IMG/VR virus record: IMGVR_UViG_3300042455_002195
Location: 1 to 35,200 of that record
Reading direction: 5' to 3' (one strand)
Length of the DNA: 35,200 bases
Source of the DNA: a virus
A program made the position numbers and the translations under genes. The notes beneath the pieces were generated by a model, which ran no database searches, was not told the origin of the DNA, and saw only the letters and a program-made list of their open reading frames with translations. Positions 14,870 through 22,698 of the stretch are shown piece by piece. Every line of letters begins with the position of its first letter. The stretch's first letter is position 1.

Positions 14870-14911
14870 GTGAACCTCAATTGGTTGCTCAGGCTAGCAA
14901 TTGAGGTTCAC
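14870..14911. terminator. 14-bp perfect hairpin between convergent genes
   Basis: GTGAACCTCAATTG (14870-14883) pairs perfectly with CAATTGAGGTTCAC (14898-14911). It lies between two convergent genes. There is no U-tract, so it is an atypical terminator or a stability element. Confidence 0.55.
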
Positions 14912-14942
14912 GAGTCTGCCAGTTTACCACTCTGGCTAGGTG

Positions 14943-16073
14943 TTATGCGCTTTCAATTTGTACAGTCAGACCAGAAGGATCTAGGCTGGTTGCTTCCAAA
15001 CTCCAGGGGGCAGCGTCGCCACTGGCATACACAAATCCTGTCCCACCATCTGTGTCTGTTTCCAACACAGCCAAATGCGCAGTAAGTTTGGTTACAAAAT
15101 ATGTGCTGTCCAAGGCATCTGTAGCTTGAATATAAGCTTGTCCTGCCACCAAACTATTGCTGGCAACCAAGGTGCATATGCTGCTGCCTTCTGTGGTTTC
15201 CATCAAATACTCATTGGTGCTGGTTTGTTTGATGACATCTGCATCCAAGGTTTGTGTGCCATCCACAACAAATGCGTGTGCTAGGATCACATTAGTGCCA
15301 GCAGCGGTCAAAACTGCGGTGGCCGCTGCTGCACCAGCTGAGAAAGTCACAGCAGCATCTGCTGCGTTAACGTATCCATCCCCGGCGTTGGTCACAGGCA
15401 CACTGAGCACACCATAGGTGACAGTCAATGTAGCACCAGTACCGTTAGCACTGTTGGTGGTGGTTGTTCTGGGGTTGGCACTTATTACAGTATAATCGCC
15501 AATTGCGTTCACAGTCACGGCATTGACACCAAAACCCAAATTGAAGGTTGTGCCTGCAAGAGTTCCTGGACCGTCTGTGGAATCTGGTTGTACTGGATCT
15601 GTGGGCAGTGCTGTGCTTCGCACACCTGCATTTGTGACTGTGACAGCAGTAATGACGCCATCGGCTACTGTGAGGGTGAGAACAGCTGGTGTTGCCCAAC
15701 CTGTGCTGAATGTAACTGTGTTTCCATCCACAAAACCACCACCATCACCAACAAGACCGACTGTGCGGATTTTCACACTTGCCACAGTGAATGTGGCAGC
15801 CGTTCCGGTGCCACCCACGACGGTGAGTATGTTTCCTGGAACATAATCTGCACTGACATCACCTGTGCCGCTAGTAGCAACAGTTGCACTGACGGCCTTC
15901 ATGTGAACTGTACCCAATGTGGCACTTGTGCCATTTGGTAAATTTGGAGCACTTATACTTACTGTGGGTAGGGTAGTGTAAGTTCCGGCATTGGTTATAG
16001 TAATGGAAGCTACACTTTCACCATTGCTGGTGGGAACTGGATTGAAATATTTTGAATTTAACGGTCTTCCCAT
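14943..16073 (-). CDS. putative virion structural protein with NAG repeats
   Basis: Encodes 376 aa from the ATG at 16073 (MGRPLNSKYFNPVP), which has AGGAG about 10 nt upstream. The protein is Thr/Val/Ala/Gly-rich and repeats a motif like ITITNAGTYTTLPTVSI and VTNAGDGYVNAADAAVTF at least three times, a beta-rich pattern usual in phage fibre and baseplate decoration proteins. No signal peptide, no catalytic motif. A late-type box CTAAATAG (16168-16161) lies 88 nt upstream, consistent with late expression. The precise role is unknown. Confidence 0.65.
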   Translation of the reverse strand: MGRPLNSKYFNPVPTSNGESVASITITNAGTYTTLPTVSISAPNLPNGTSATLGTVHMKAVSATVATSGTGDVSADYVPGNILTVVGGTGTAATFTVASVKIRTVGLVGDGGGFVDGNTVTFSTGWATPAVLTLTVADGVITAVTVTNAGVRSTALPTDPVQPDSTDGPGTLAGTTFNLGFGVNAVTVNAIGDYTVISANPRTTTTNSANGTGATLTVTYGVLSVPVTNAGDGYVNAADAAVTFSAGAAAATAVLTAAGTNVILAHAFVVDGTQTLDADVIKQTSTNEYLMETTEGSSICTLVASNSLVAGQAYIQATDALDSTYFVTKLTAHLAVLETDTDGGTGFVYASGDAAPWSLEATSLDPSGLTVQIESA

Positions 16074-16160
16074 TGTTATTGGTCTCCTACGTGGCGTTCT
16101 AGGCCATACGGGGCGGGTTTGTGCTCCCCATAAAACTGCACCTGTTGCAGTCAACTGTAC

Positions 16161-16168
16161 CTATTTAG
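16161..16168 (-). promoter_or_regulatory. late-type promoter box CTAAATAG
   Basis: The box resembles TATAAATA, the T4 late promoter motif, and lies 88 bp before the structural gene starting at 16073. It is palindromic, so the strand is assigned by context only. Confidence 0.35.
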
Positions 16169-16188
16169 ACAATTTTCTATCGTGTGTG

Positions 16189-16216
16189 TTGAGATAGCCA
16201 AATTCTCACGTATAAT
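16189..16216 (+). promoter_or_regulatory. sigma70-type promoter before gp62
   Basis: TTGAGA (16189-16194), a 16-bp spacer and a perfect TATAAT (16211-16216) lie 31 bp before the gp62 ATG. Confidence 0.6.
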
Positions 16217-16247
16217 TATCATATGATACAAACTGTTGAGATCACAC

Positions 16248-16757
16248 ATGGCCAAAAAAACTGAAGCCAAACGCAGCTACAAGCTTGACATAATGACCGT
16301 GTTGGAAGCTGCTGACAAAGGTGTCAAAGAATTCTATACAAATTTAACCGAGGAGGAGCAAAAAGCATTTTCTCCCAGGGTGTTGATCAGATGGCTCAGC
16401 ACTGTGAGCGACAAGAGTGCTCACAAAGAATATGCAATTTTGGCAACAAATGATCTGGTGAATTTGGGCATGTGGAGTCTCAACAAACATCCAGAATTGA
16501 TCTGGTTGCTGATGACTGTGGCAGGCACAGGCAAAAAACAATATCATCAGTGGATTCCCATGAGCAAAGGCACCAGCAGCACGCCCAAGTTGGATCAGCT
16601 GATCACACAGGTATGGCCACACACCAACAGCCAGGAACAGCAAATGTTGAAGAACTTGCGCAGCAGTCTAGAGTGGCAGGAACTGGCCAAGGACCTTGGT
16701 TGGGATGACAAACAAATCAAGGATTTGGTGAATGAGCTCAAAAAAATCTCACGATAA
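16248..16757 (+). CDS. 62: sliding-clamp loader small subunit (gp62-like)
   Basis: Encodes 169 aa from the ATG at 16248; a TTG four codons earlier is possible. The pattern NDLVNLGMWSLNKHPELIW followed by GTGKKQYHQWIPMSK corresponds to the core of T4 gp62, where LSQFPE... and GKRYGKWAK occur in the same order. T4 gp62 works with gp44 to load the gp45 clamp on the polymerase. T4 gp62 has 187 aa, and other phage members are of similar size. A zinc-finger gene overlaps its 3' end. The identification is by eye and moderate. Confidence 0.65.
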   Translation: MAKKTEAKRSYKLDIMTVLEAADKGVKEFYTNLTEEEQKAFSPRVLIRWLSTVSDKSAHKEYAILATNDLVNLGMWSLNKHPELIWLLMTVAGTGKKQYHQWIPMSKGTSSTPKLDQLITQVWPHTNSQEQQMLKNLRSSLEWQELAKDLGWDDKQIKDLVNELKKISR

Positions 16758-17457
16758 TGATGTGATAGATCTCAACAAACCTCACACATGTGAATTTTGT
16801 CACAAAAGTTTCAGCAAAGAAAGCACACTGGTGAGTCATGTGTGTGAAAACAAGCGCAGGTGGCAAAATCAAAACACCAGTTATGTGAAAAAAGGATATC
16901 TGGCCTATCAGTTGTTCCATCAAAGTCTCACACCACACAAGACTGTGGTGTTGCCCACCTATCAGCAATTTGCAGCCAGCAACTATTACACCAGCTTTAC
17001 AAAATTTGGCAGCTGGTGTGAAGAAAACCAGATTCAAGAATGGCAACTGTTGGTAAAATGGTTGCTTAAAAACAACAAAAAACTGGACCTGTGGTGCGAT
17101 TGGCTGGCATATCAGCAATTTCTGCAAGAGATTGTCAACGATGAGCCGCCACAACAGGCACTCAAACGCAGCTTGGATACCATTGCGGCCTGGAGCAAGG
17201 ACAGTGGCAACACCTGGACAGAATTCTTTGAGAGGGCTCATCCCAACATCATTGTCAACTGGATTATTCAGGGCAAGATCAGTCCTTGGTTTCTCTACAA
17301 TTGTCACAGTGCTGTGAATTTTTTGGAAAAGTGCAATCAGGAACAACTGAACATGCTGCAAGCACATGCACCCATTAGAAAATGGAAGGTGAAATTCATG
17401 AGAATGCAGGAAGATGCAGATGTGATCAAACAAACACTGGAACAGGCTGGTATGTGA
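16732..17457 (+). CDS. C2H2 zinc-finger protein
   Basis: Encodes 241 aa, overlapping gp62 by 26 nt, with AAGGA 8 nt before its ATG. Residues about 19-38 form a finger: CEFCHKSFSKESTLVSHVC, i.e. C-x2-C-x12-H-x-C. The rest of the protein is helical and Trp-rich (WLLKNNKKLDLWCDW), with no other motif. Similar one-finger proteins occur in T4-like marine phages near replication genes. A nucleic-acid-binding role is likely but unproven. Overlap with gp62 suggests joint expression. Confidence 0.7.
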   Translation: MSSKKSHDNDVIDLNKPHTCEFCHKSFSKESTLVSHVCENKRRWQNQNTSYVKKGYLAYQLFHQSLTPHKTVVLPTYQQFAASNYYTSFTKFGSWCEENQIQEWQLLVKWLLKNNKKLDLWCDWLAYQQFLQEIVNDEPPQQALKRSLDTIAAWSKDSGNTWTEFFERAHPNIIVNWIIQGKISPWFLYNCHSAVNFLEKCNQEQLNMLQAHAPIRKWKVKFMRMQEDADVIKQTLEQAGM

Positions 17458-17500
17458 TAAGAAGGTATAGATACACGATGATATCCCAAGGAGCACACAC

Positions 17501-17809
17501 ATGAGTGGCAGTTATACACAACAATATGGATCTGATACAGAACCAGTTGCCTACAACCAACCGCTGTCAAATCCCAGCACCAACATCAGCTACCTGGGCA
17601 AATACACCCGAGTGACTGTGGAGGGCAAGGAACTGCTGTTGGTAAATCCACAAGTGATTGATAATTTGGAAAAACAATTTCAAGAGCTGATCAATCGCAG
17701 CAATGATCTACTGCAAAGATGTTTGCGTATGCAACAGCAGCAGACTATAATGACTAATGCTATTTCACGCATGGAAAGAGAATTGGGGAACAAAATTAGT
17801 TATGACTGA
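17501..17809 (+). CDS. small coiled-coil protein
   Basis: Encodes 102 aa with a perfect AAGGAG 7 nt before the ATG. The first half is polar (Ser/Gln/Tyr-rich). Residues about 55-95 are heptad-like (LEKQFQELINRSNDLLQRCL then RMQQQQTIMTNAISRM), so a coiled-coil oligomerisation helix is likely. No family is recognised. Its stop overlaps the next start as ATGACTGA, indicating coupling. Confidence 0.65.
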   Translation: MSGSYTQQYGSDTEPVAYNQPLSNPSTNISYLGKYTRVTVEGKELLLVNPQVIDNLEKQFQELINRSNDLLQRCLRMQQQQTIMTNAISRMERELGNKISYD

Positions 17810-18401
17810 TCTCAATTTGCTGGGTGATATTGATATTGATACTGGTGACAGAAACCAATTGTTGAGTGTTCTGGAACACATACCTGCCACTGTGGATCGC
17901 AATGGAAAATTTACCAAACACAACACTGGTGTTTATTTCCATCAGGTGCCCACAGATCCTTTCAGCAACTGGTGCAGTTTGCCTTATGACACTGCACAGG
18001 ATCAGGGATGCTATAAAATAGATTTGCTCAACAACCATGTTTACAGCAAAATCAGAGATGAAAACCATCTCAATCATTTGTTGGAAACACCACCACTTTG
18101 GGAATTGTTGCAGCACCGAGAAATAGTGCAAGAATTGGTGCATATCCATCAACATTATGATCTGGTGGAATTGTTGAAACCTCAGAGTGTGCCACAACTG
18201 GCCATGGTGTTGGCCATGATTAGACCAGGCAAAAGACATTTGGTGAAAAAATGCCAACAGCAGGGATATGAGAGTATTGCTGAAGAAATTTGGTCACAAG
18301 ACAATCGAGGCTACACATTCAAAAAATCTCACGCGATATCTTTGTCGATGGTGATTGTGCTTCAATTGAATTTATTGATTGAAACAATCTCACAAGTGTA
18401 G
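17802..18401 (+). CDS. protein with DNA polymerase III alpha-like motifs
   Basis: Encodes 199 aa from the ATG at 17802, which overlaps the previous stop by 8 nt. The segment VELLKPQSVPQLAMVLAMIR plus PGK resembles the LKP....D..ALVAL.RPG motif of bacterial C-family polymerases (DnaE). Near the C-terminus GYTFKKSHAISLSMVIVLQL resembles the Y.FNKSHSAAYALVSYQT helix of DnaE, in the same order. The catalytic palm region is absent at this length. It may be a DnaE-derived fragment with a new role. The resemblance needs a profile comparison. Confidence 0.6.
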   Translation: MTDLNLLGDIDIDTGDRNQLLSVLEHIPATVDRNGKFTKHNTGVYFHQVPTDPFSNWCSLPYDTAQDQGCYKIDLLNNHVYSKIRDENHLNHLLETPPLWELLQHREIVQELVHIHQHYDLVELLKPQSVPQLAMVLAMIRPGKRHLVKKCQQQGYESIAEEIWSQDNRGYTFKKSHAISLSMVIVLQLNLLIETISQV

Positions 18402-18435
18402 TATATTCATCCTATAAGCGAAAAGGACCATTCAT

Positions 18436-18912
18436 ATGCGCAAGAGGCTGAGTTTCAAACGTAGTCACAACATGCTGGGTCACACATGCCATATCAGCAC
18501 TGGTGATCACAAGTTTGTTTTGGTGGAAAATCAAGAGCAGGATTTTCTCAAGAAAAACAAGAGCATCCAGGAGCAGTATTACTGGTTTCGGGCCCCCAGG
18601 ATCACACTTGATCAGCTGAGAACCACAGCTGAGAATTTGATTCATCTGGAAGACCGATTCAAGCTGGAGATCTGGGCAACCTTGAAAGATGATAATCAGG
18701 ATCCCATGTTTGATGCCAGTCTCAAGATTGTGGATCAAATGGATGCAGCCACATTTGTTTGGGGCCATACTGAAATGTGGATGAAGTGGGATGATGCCCA
18801 GGAAAAAGATTTGAAACAACAGATCAAAGCCAGCAATAAGCCTCTGCGTGCCAAAGTCACCAAGGATGGAAGAGTGCGAGTGAAAGTCACGGTGACCAGT
18901 CTTGAAGACTGA
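18436..18912 (+). CDS. hypothetical protein
   Basis: Encodes 158 aa with AAGGA 8 nt before the ATG. The N-terminus is very basic (MRKRLSFKRSH), then an acidic/aromatic middle (TFVWGHTEMWMKWDDAQ), then a basic Lys/Arg/Val-rich C-terminus (AKVTKDGRVRVKVTVTSLED). A small DNA- or RNA-binding protein is possible from composition only. No family is recognised. Confidence 0.6.
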   Translation: MRKRLSFKRSHNMLGHTCHISTGDHKFVLVENQEQDFLKKNKSIQEQYYWFRAPRITLDQLRTTAENLIHLEDRFKLEIWATLKDDNQDPMFDASLKIVDQMDAATFVWGHTEMWMKWDDAQEKDLKQQIKASNKPLRAKVTKDGRVRVKVTVTSLED

Positions 18913-18943
18913 CCTTAGGTCAATTGCCTCTGCATTGGAATCT

Positions 18944-19111
18944 ATGGTTATGTTTGAGTTGTATGACCATGATACACAATCACAGATTGTCACCTATTTG
19001 GCATTGCATGATATAGATTGTTTGCTGCCAAAATGTCTAAATGATGACAACAGCCTCACCATAGCCATTCGCATGGATGGCATTGTGAGGTGTATCAAAA
19101 TTGGCGGCTAG
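18944..19111 (+). CDS. small hypothetical protein
   Basis: Encodes 55 aa from the ATG at 18944; a TTG at 18902 in the same frame would overlap the previous gene by 11 nt and add 14 residues. The peptide (MVMFELYDHDTQSQI...) is a plausible small alpha/beta domain. Its stop overlaps that of the convergent gene by 4 nt (GCTAGC context). Evidence is limited to the open frame and tight packing. Confidence 0.4.
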   Translation: MVMFELYDHDTQSQIVTYLALHDIDCLLPKCLNDDNSLTIAIRMDGIVRCIKIGG

Positions 19112-19491
19112 CTGGTGCTTTTAACCAATTGAACCGTGCGTTTTTTGCTGCGACGGTTTATCAGCGTTTCCAGACTGGGCACAGGGCCACTTTGCACCTG
19201 TACCTCTTTCTGACTGAAACTTTTGAGATATCCACGAAATATCCGGAATCTAGCTCCCAGGAACACATTAATGGGCACCTGGCGGTTGCTGCCCCACCAG
19301 TATAATTCTCCACAATTCATGAATTCCTGTTTGTTTTCTGTACTCATGGTTTGATCAATCACATACATGTGCAGGAAATTGGTATCACTGTTCTGCACAA
19401 TGCCAAAATAATCCTTGTTCAAATACTTGATGTGAGTGAGATAGGGCCATCTAGGATCAACTAGAGTGGGCGAGGGGCTGGGTGTGGTCAT
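19108..19491 (-). CDS. hypothetical late protein
   Basis: Encodes 127 aa from the ATG at 19491. No Shine-Dalgarno sequence is present. Instead a late-type box CTAAATAA (19505-19498) ends 7 nt before the ATG, so the mRNA may be almost leaderless. The protein has a Pro/Ser-rich start (TPSPSPTLVDPRWPY), aromatic beta-like strands (GELYWWGSNRQVPINV) and a basic C-terminus. Probably a virion or assembly protein, inferred from the late box only. Confidence 0.55.
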   Translation of the reverse strand: MTTPSPSPTLVDPRWPYLTHIKYLNKDYFGIVQNSDTNFLHMYVIDQTMSTENKQEFMNCGELYWWGSNRQVPINVFLGARFRIFRGYLKSFSQKEVQVQSGPVPSLETLINRRSKKRTVQLVKSTS

Positions 19492-19497
19492 CAACGG

Positions 19498-19505
19498 TTA
19501 TTTAG
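19498..19505 (-). promoter_or_regulatory. late-type box 7 nt from a start codon
   Basis: CTAAATAA on the minus strand. With the T4 spacing (box at about -13 to -6) transcription would begin 2 nt before the ATG at 19491. Confidence 0.5.
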
Positions 19506-19509
19506 AAGG

Positions 19510-19517
19510 TTTAAATA
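19510..19517 (+). promoter_or_regulatory. late-type promoter box TTTAAATA
   Basis: TTTAAATA, one base from TATAAATA at its second position, lies 27 nt before the ATG at 19545. It is divergent to the box at 19498-19505, only a few bases apart. Confidence 0.45.
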
Positions 19518-19544
19518 CACCTAGGAAAAACTTTTGGCGATCTG

Positions 19545-20366
19545 ATGAGTCTTATCAATCTATACACATATAAACTACCTGTGCAGTTGAGTGAGACCAA
19601 TCATGGTGCGCCCAATTTCAACAGGCCCATGTATAATTATTCAACCAAAGTATACAAAAACAACAACAATATCATTGATTTTGTTGTGAGAGACAATGAT
19701 CGCAAGCCAGTCAAGCTGATTGACTGCAAGCTGACTGTGATTGTGCAAAATGTGGCAACTGGCATAACTGTTTTGGAAAAAGCAGCCAAAGTCACAGATG
19801 AAATCAAGGGCAGAGCGCAACTGATGATCACAGCCAGTGAAACAGAACCCTGGCTGCTGGGAGGCTATGCATACAACGTCAAGATCACCAGGCCAGGTGG
19901 TGCTCAGGAATTTTTGTATGTGGATATAAACAACAGTGCCACAGGCACCTTTGATTTGCTGCCAGCAGTGGGTGGTGAGCTGGTGCCTGCCCAGACCATA
20001 CTGGGCAGCCATTTCACACCCATGAGTTTTGATTGGGATAGCAATGACGATTGGCAAGTGAGTGGAGCTCAACCAGCCTATAACCAAGTGGGCGCCAATA
20101 CTGGATCATTTACTATTGCTGTCTATACCACAAATTGGCAAGGATCATTTAGAATTCAAGCCAGTTTGCAGAATCTTGCGCCTACGGAAAAAAGTTGGTT
20201 TGATATACCTCTTGTGGGCGGCCAACCTGTGTTGACAATCACCACTGACACTCCCCCCGTGCAAAGTTTGGGGTTCAGTCTCAATGCTCAATGGATTAGG
20301 TTCATGTATAAAGCTGGCATCAACAATCTTGGTAGTTTTGACAAGGTAGTGTATAAAATTACCTGA
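19545..20366 (+). CDS. putative baseplate/tail protein with BppU-like N-terminus
   Basis: Encodes 273 aa. Residues about 43-130 (IIDFVVRDNDRKPVKLIDCK, then VIVQNVATGITVLEKAAKV and YVDIN) resemble the immunoglobulin-like N-terminal domain of phage upper baseplate proteins (BppU type). The C-terminal half is beta-rich and aromatic (SFRIQASLQNLAPTEKSWF). This is typical of virion tail-tip proteins. A late-type box lies upstream, and there is no evident ribosome binding site. The specific structural role is inferred. Confidence 0.65.
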   Translation: MSLINLYTYKLPVQLSETNHGAPNFNRPMYNYSTKVYKNNNNIIDFVVRDNDRKPVKLIDCKLTVIVQNVATGITVLEKAAKVTDEIKGRAQLMITASETEPWLLGGYAYNVKITRPGGAQEFLYVDINNSATGTFDLLPAVGGELVPAQTILGSHFTPMSFDWDSNDDWQVSGAQPAYNQVGANTGSFTIAVYTTNWQGSFRIQASLQNLAPTEKSWFDIPLVGGQPVLTITTDTPPVQSLGFSLNAQWIRFMYKAGINNLGSFDKVVYKIT

Positions 20367-20388
20367 TTTGTCAGTATAATAAGCTGTG

Positions 20389-21405
20389 ATGGATATTCAA
20401 CAGCTTGTGATTCAACATTTGCCCACCAAACGCAGAACCAGCCCACACGGCTGGATTGTGTTTAATGCGCCCTGCTGTCAGCACAGAGGACATCGTGGGG
20501 ACACCAGAAGTCGTGGCAACGTGAAATTCAGTCAAGATGGCACAATTGGTGGCAATTGTTACAATTGTGGATTCAAATTTAGATTTGATGGTGTCAATCT
20601 CAGTGACAGCTTCATATCCTGGCTCACTTGGCTGGGTGTGGAACGCAGTGTGATCCAATCCATAAAATTGCAATTGTTGGCACAAGACATTGAGGGTAGA
20701 TCTGCTACAAATACCAGTTTGATTACAGCTAATACTACTAATTTTCCATCTGTGGAACTGCCTCAAGACAGTTTGAATATTTGCACTCTATTGGAAGAGG
20801 GGTGTGATGATCCAGCATTCCTCAAATGCATGGAATATTTGACCACTCGTGGTGAAGACATTCTCACAGGTTATGATTATTTTTGGTGTCCCAGCACCAA
20901 ACACAACATGAATCACAGAATAATCATTCCATTTTATCACAGCACTGATGTGGTGGGCTATACTGGCAGATATGCAGGCAAGCCTCCACCTGGAATACCC
21001 AAATACTACAACAGTGTGGTTCCCCAGGGATATTTGTTCAATCAGAATGTCTTACAAACTAACAGGCAATTTGTTGTGATTGTGGAAGGACCGTTTGATG
21101 CCATCGCCATACAAGGCATCAGTGCCTTGGGAAGTACAATACGTGATTTGCAAATTTTGGCTATCAGCAACAGTGGCCAAACACCGGTTGTGTTGCCAGA
21201 TCGTCAAAGGAAAAATCAAGATCTGATTGATATTGCTTTGGAATTTGGATGGCATGTGAGTTTTCCTGACTGGGAAGATCAGATTAAAGATGCTGCTGAT
21301 GCTTGTTTAGCATACGGACAAATATATACTATCACTAGTGCTCTAGCAGCACGCACCAGCAATCCAATTGAAATTGGACTCAAACGCAAGATGTTTCAAG
21401 GATAA
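20389..21405 (+). CDS. 61: DNA primase (gp61-like)
   Basis: Encodes 338 aa from the ATG at 20389; a GTG lies directly upstream. A zinc-ribbon region at residues about 29-60 (CCQHRGH then CYNCG) precedes a TOPRIM domain near residue 230 (VVIVEGPFDAIAIQG), with the catalytic Glu in EGPFDA and downstream acidic residues. T4 gp61 has this order. It makes RNA primers for the lagging strand and works with the gp41 helicase, whose gene begins 3 nt after this one. TATAAT lies 8 bp upstream of the ATG, without a matched -35 box. Confidence 0.88.
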   Translation: MDIQQLVIQHLPTKRRTSPHGWIVFNAPCCQHRGHRGDTRSRGNVKFSQDGTIGGNCYNCGFKFRFDGVNLSDSFISWLTWLGVERSVIQSIKLQLLAQDIEGRSATNTSLITANTTNFPSVELPQDSLNICTLLEEGCDDPAFLKCMEYLTTRGEDILTGYDYFWCPSTKHNMNHRIIIPFYHSTDVVGYTGRYAGKPPPGIPKYYNSVVPQGYLFNQNVLQTNRQFVVIVEGPFDAIAIQGISALGSTIRDLQILAISNSGQTPVVLPDRQRKNQDLIDIALEFGWHVSFPDWEDQIKDAADACLAYGQIYTITSALAARTSNPIEIGLKRKMFQG

Positions 21406-21408
21406 CGC

Positions 21409-22698
21409 ATGTCAGCAAATACAAGAGATTACAATGAAGATGTACAGAAATTGTTGGTTAGCGTTCTCTTGAGTGATGAAGAGATCTTTGCACGTTGCCA
21501 AAACATTTTGCAAGCCAAATATTTTGTAAACAAATTGCGACCAGTTGTGAGATTCATGCTGGATTTTGCCAATCAATATCGCGCAGTACCCAAACATGAG
21601 CAAATCCGGGCGCAATTTGGCATTGATCTGGACAAAATGGATAGAATGAATCCAGCACTGCAACAAGCATTCCTGGATCAGATTGAAGAATTTTGCAAGA
21701 ACAGAGCTCTGGCAGATGCTGTGCTCAGTGCAGGTGATCTGATTGCCAAGGGCAACTATGGTGAAGTTGAGAAGCGTGTGAGAGAAGCCATATTGGTGGG
21801 ACTCAACAGCAACATTGGCATCAGGTATTTTGATGATCCCAGAGCACGACTCATGAAGATCAAAAACAGCAATGGACAGGTGAGCAGCAGTTGGAAATCA
21901 GTTGATCAAAAGCTGTATGGTGGATTGAACAGAAAAGAACTCACCATTTGGTGTGCCGGCAGTGGTGGTGGCAAAAGTGTCACCATGCAGAACATGGGTG
22001 TGAACATGGCCCGTGCTGGATTGAATGTGATTTACATCAGTCTAGAGCTCAGTGAGGAAATGATCAGCATGCGACTGGACAGCATGGTGAGCGGGGTGGC
22101 CACACATGAAATCTTCAAGAGACTGGATGATGTGGAAATCAAGGTGCTGCAAGCCGGCAAAAAGAGTGCTGACTTGCATGTGAGGCAGATGCCACAAGGC
22201 ACAACCACAAATGACTTGCGAGCATATCTCAAGAATTATGAGATTGAAACAGGTCACAGGTGTGATGTGCTGATTGTGGATTATTTGGACCTCATGTTTC
22301 CCAACAATAAGAAAATTGATGTGAGCAATCTCTACATCAAGGATAAATATATAACGGAGGAGTTGAGGGGGTTAGCCATGGAAACAAACATGGTGGCCAT
22401 CACAGCTTCACAGTTGGGAAGGTGTTTAACATTGGATACACAGGTGCAATTGGCAAACGGACAACAGATTACTATTAGCAACCTCAAGGAGGGTGATCTT
22501 GTTCAAGGATCAAATGGAGTAGTTAAAGTAGTAAATGTTTTCCCCAAGGCCAAACAATTGGTATTCAAGATAAAGACAAAAAGTGGCAAAGAAATCAAAG
22601 CTACAGCACAGCATAAATTTCCAACTGCAGAAGGAACAAGGAGCTTGGAACATGGACTTACAGTTGGACAAAAACTCTATATCAAAAATTCTGAATGA
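21409..22698 (+). CDS. 41: gp41 replicative helicase N-terminal part fused to split-intein N half
   Basis: 429 aa. Residues 1-338 are the DnaB-family helicase with Walker A AGSGGGKSV near 183-191 and Walker B VLIVDYLDLM near 286-295. The part ends in ITASQLGR, the conserved SQLxR motif. Cys339 starts a 91-residue IntN (CLTLDTQVQLANG; block B TAQHKF). The frame then stops, so this is a separate gene from the C-terminal part at 24148-24669. The halves must trans-splice to give a 471-aa helicase, close to T4 gp41 (475 aa). AAGGA lies 6 nt before the ATG. T4 gp41 unwinds the fork and recruits primase. Confidence 0.93.
   Translation: MSANTRDYNEDVQKLLVSVLLSDEEIFARCQNILQAKYFVNKLRPVVRFMLDFANQYRAVPKHEQIRAQFGIDLDKMDRMNPALQQAFLDQIEEFCKNRALADAVLSAGDLIAKGNYGEVEKRVREAILVGLNSNIGIRYFDDPRARLMKIKNSNGQVSSSWKSVDQKLYGGLNRKELTIWCAGSGGGKSVTMQNMGVNMARAGLNVIYISLELSEEMISMRLDSMVSGVATHEIFKRLDDVEIKVLQAGKKSADLHVRQMPQGTTTNDLRAYLKNYEIETGHRCDVLIVDYLDLMFPNNKKIDVSNLYIKDKYITEELRGLAMETNMVAITASQLGRCLTLDTQVQLANGQQITISNLKEGDLVQGSNGVVKVVNVFPKAKQLVFKIKTKSGKEIKATAQHKFPTAEGTRSLEHGLTVGQKLYIKNSE
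22423..22695 (+). mobile_element. split intein, N-terminal half
   Basis: 91 residues starting at the Cys after SQLGR. Size and motifs (CLTLDTQVQ, then VVNVFPKAKQLVFKI) match the IntN of gp41-type split inteins, whose known IntN is about 88 aa. Block B carries T-x-x-H (TAQH). Confidence 0.92.

Noticed and set aside
16738-17502. 254-aa minus-strand frame opposite the zinc-finger gene
   Set aside because: The plus-strand zinc-finger frame overlaps gp62, has AAGGA and a clear C2H2 element. The minus frame is unusually rich in Cys and Phe and has no signals.
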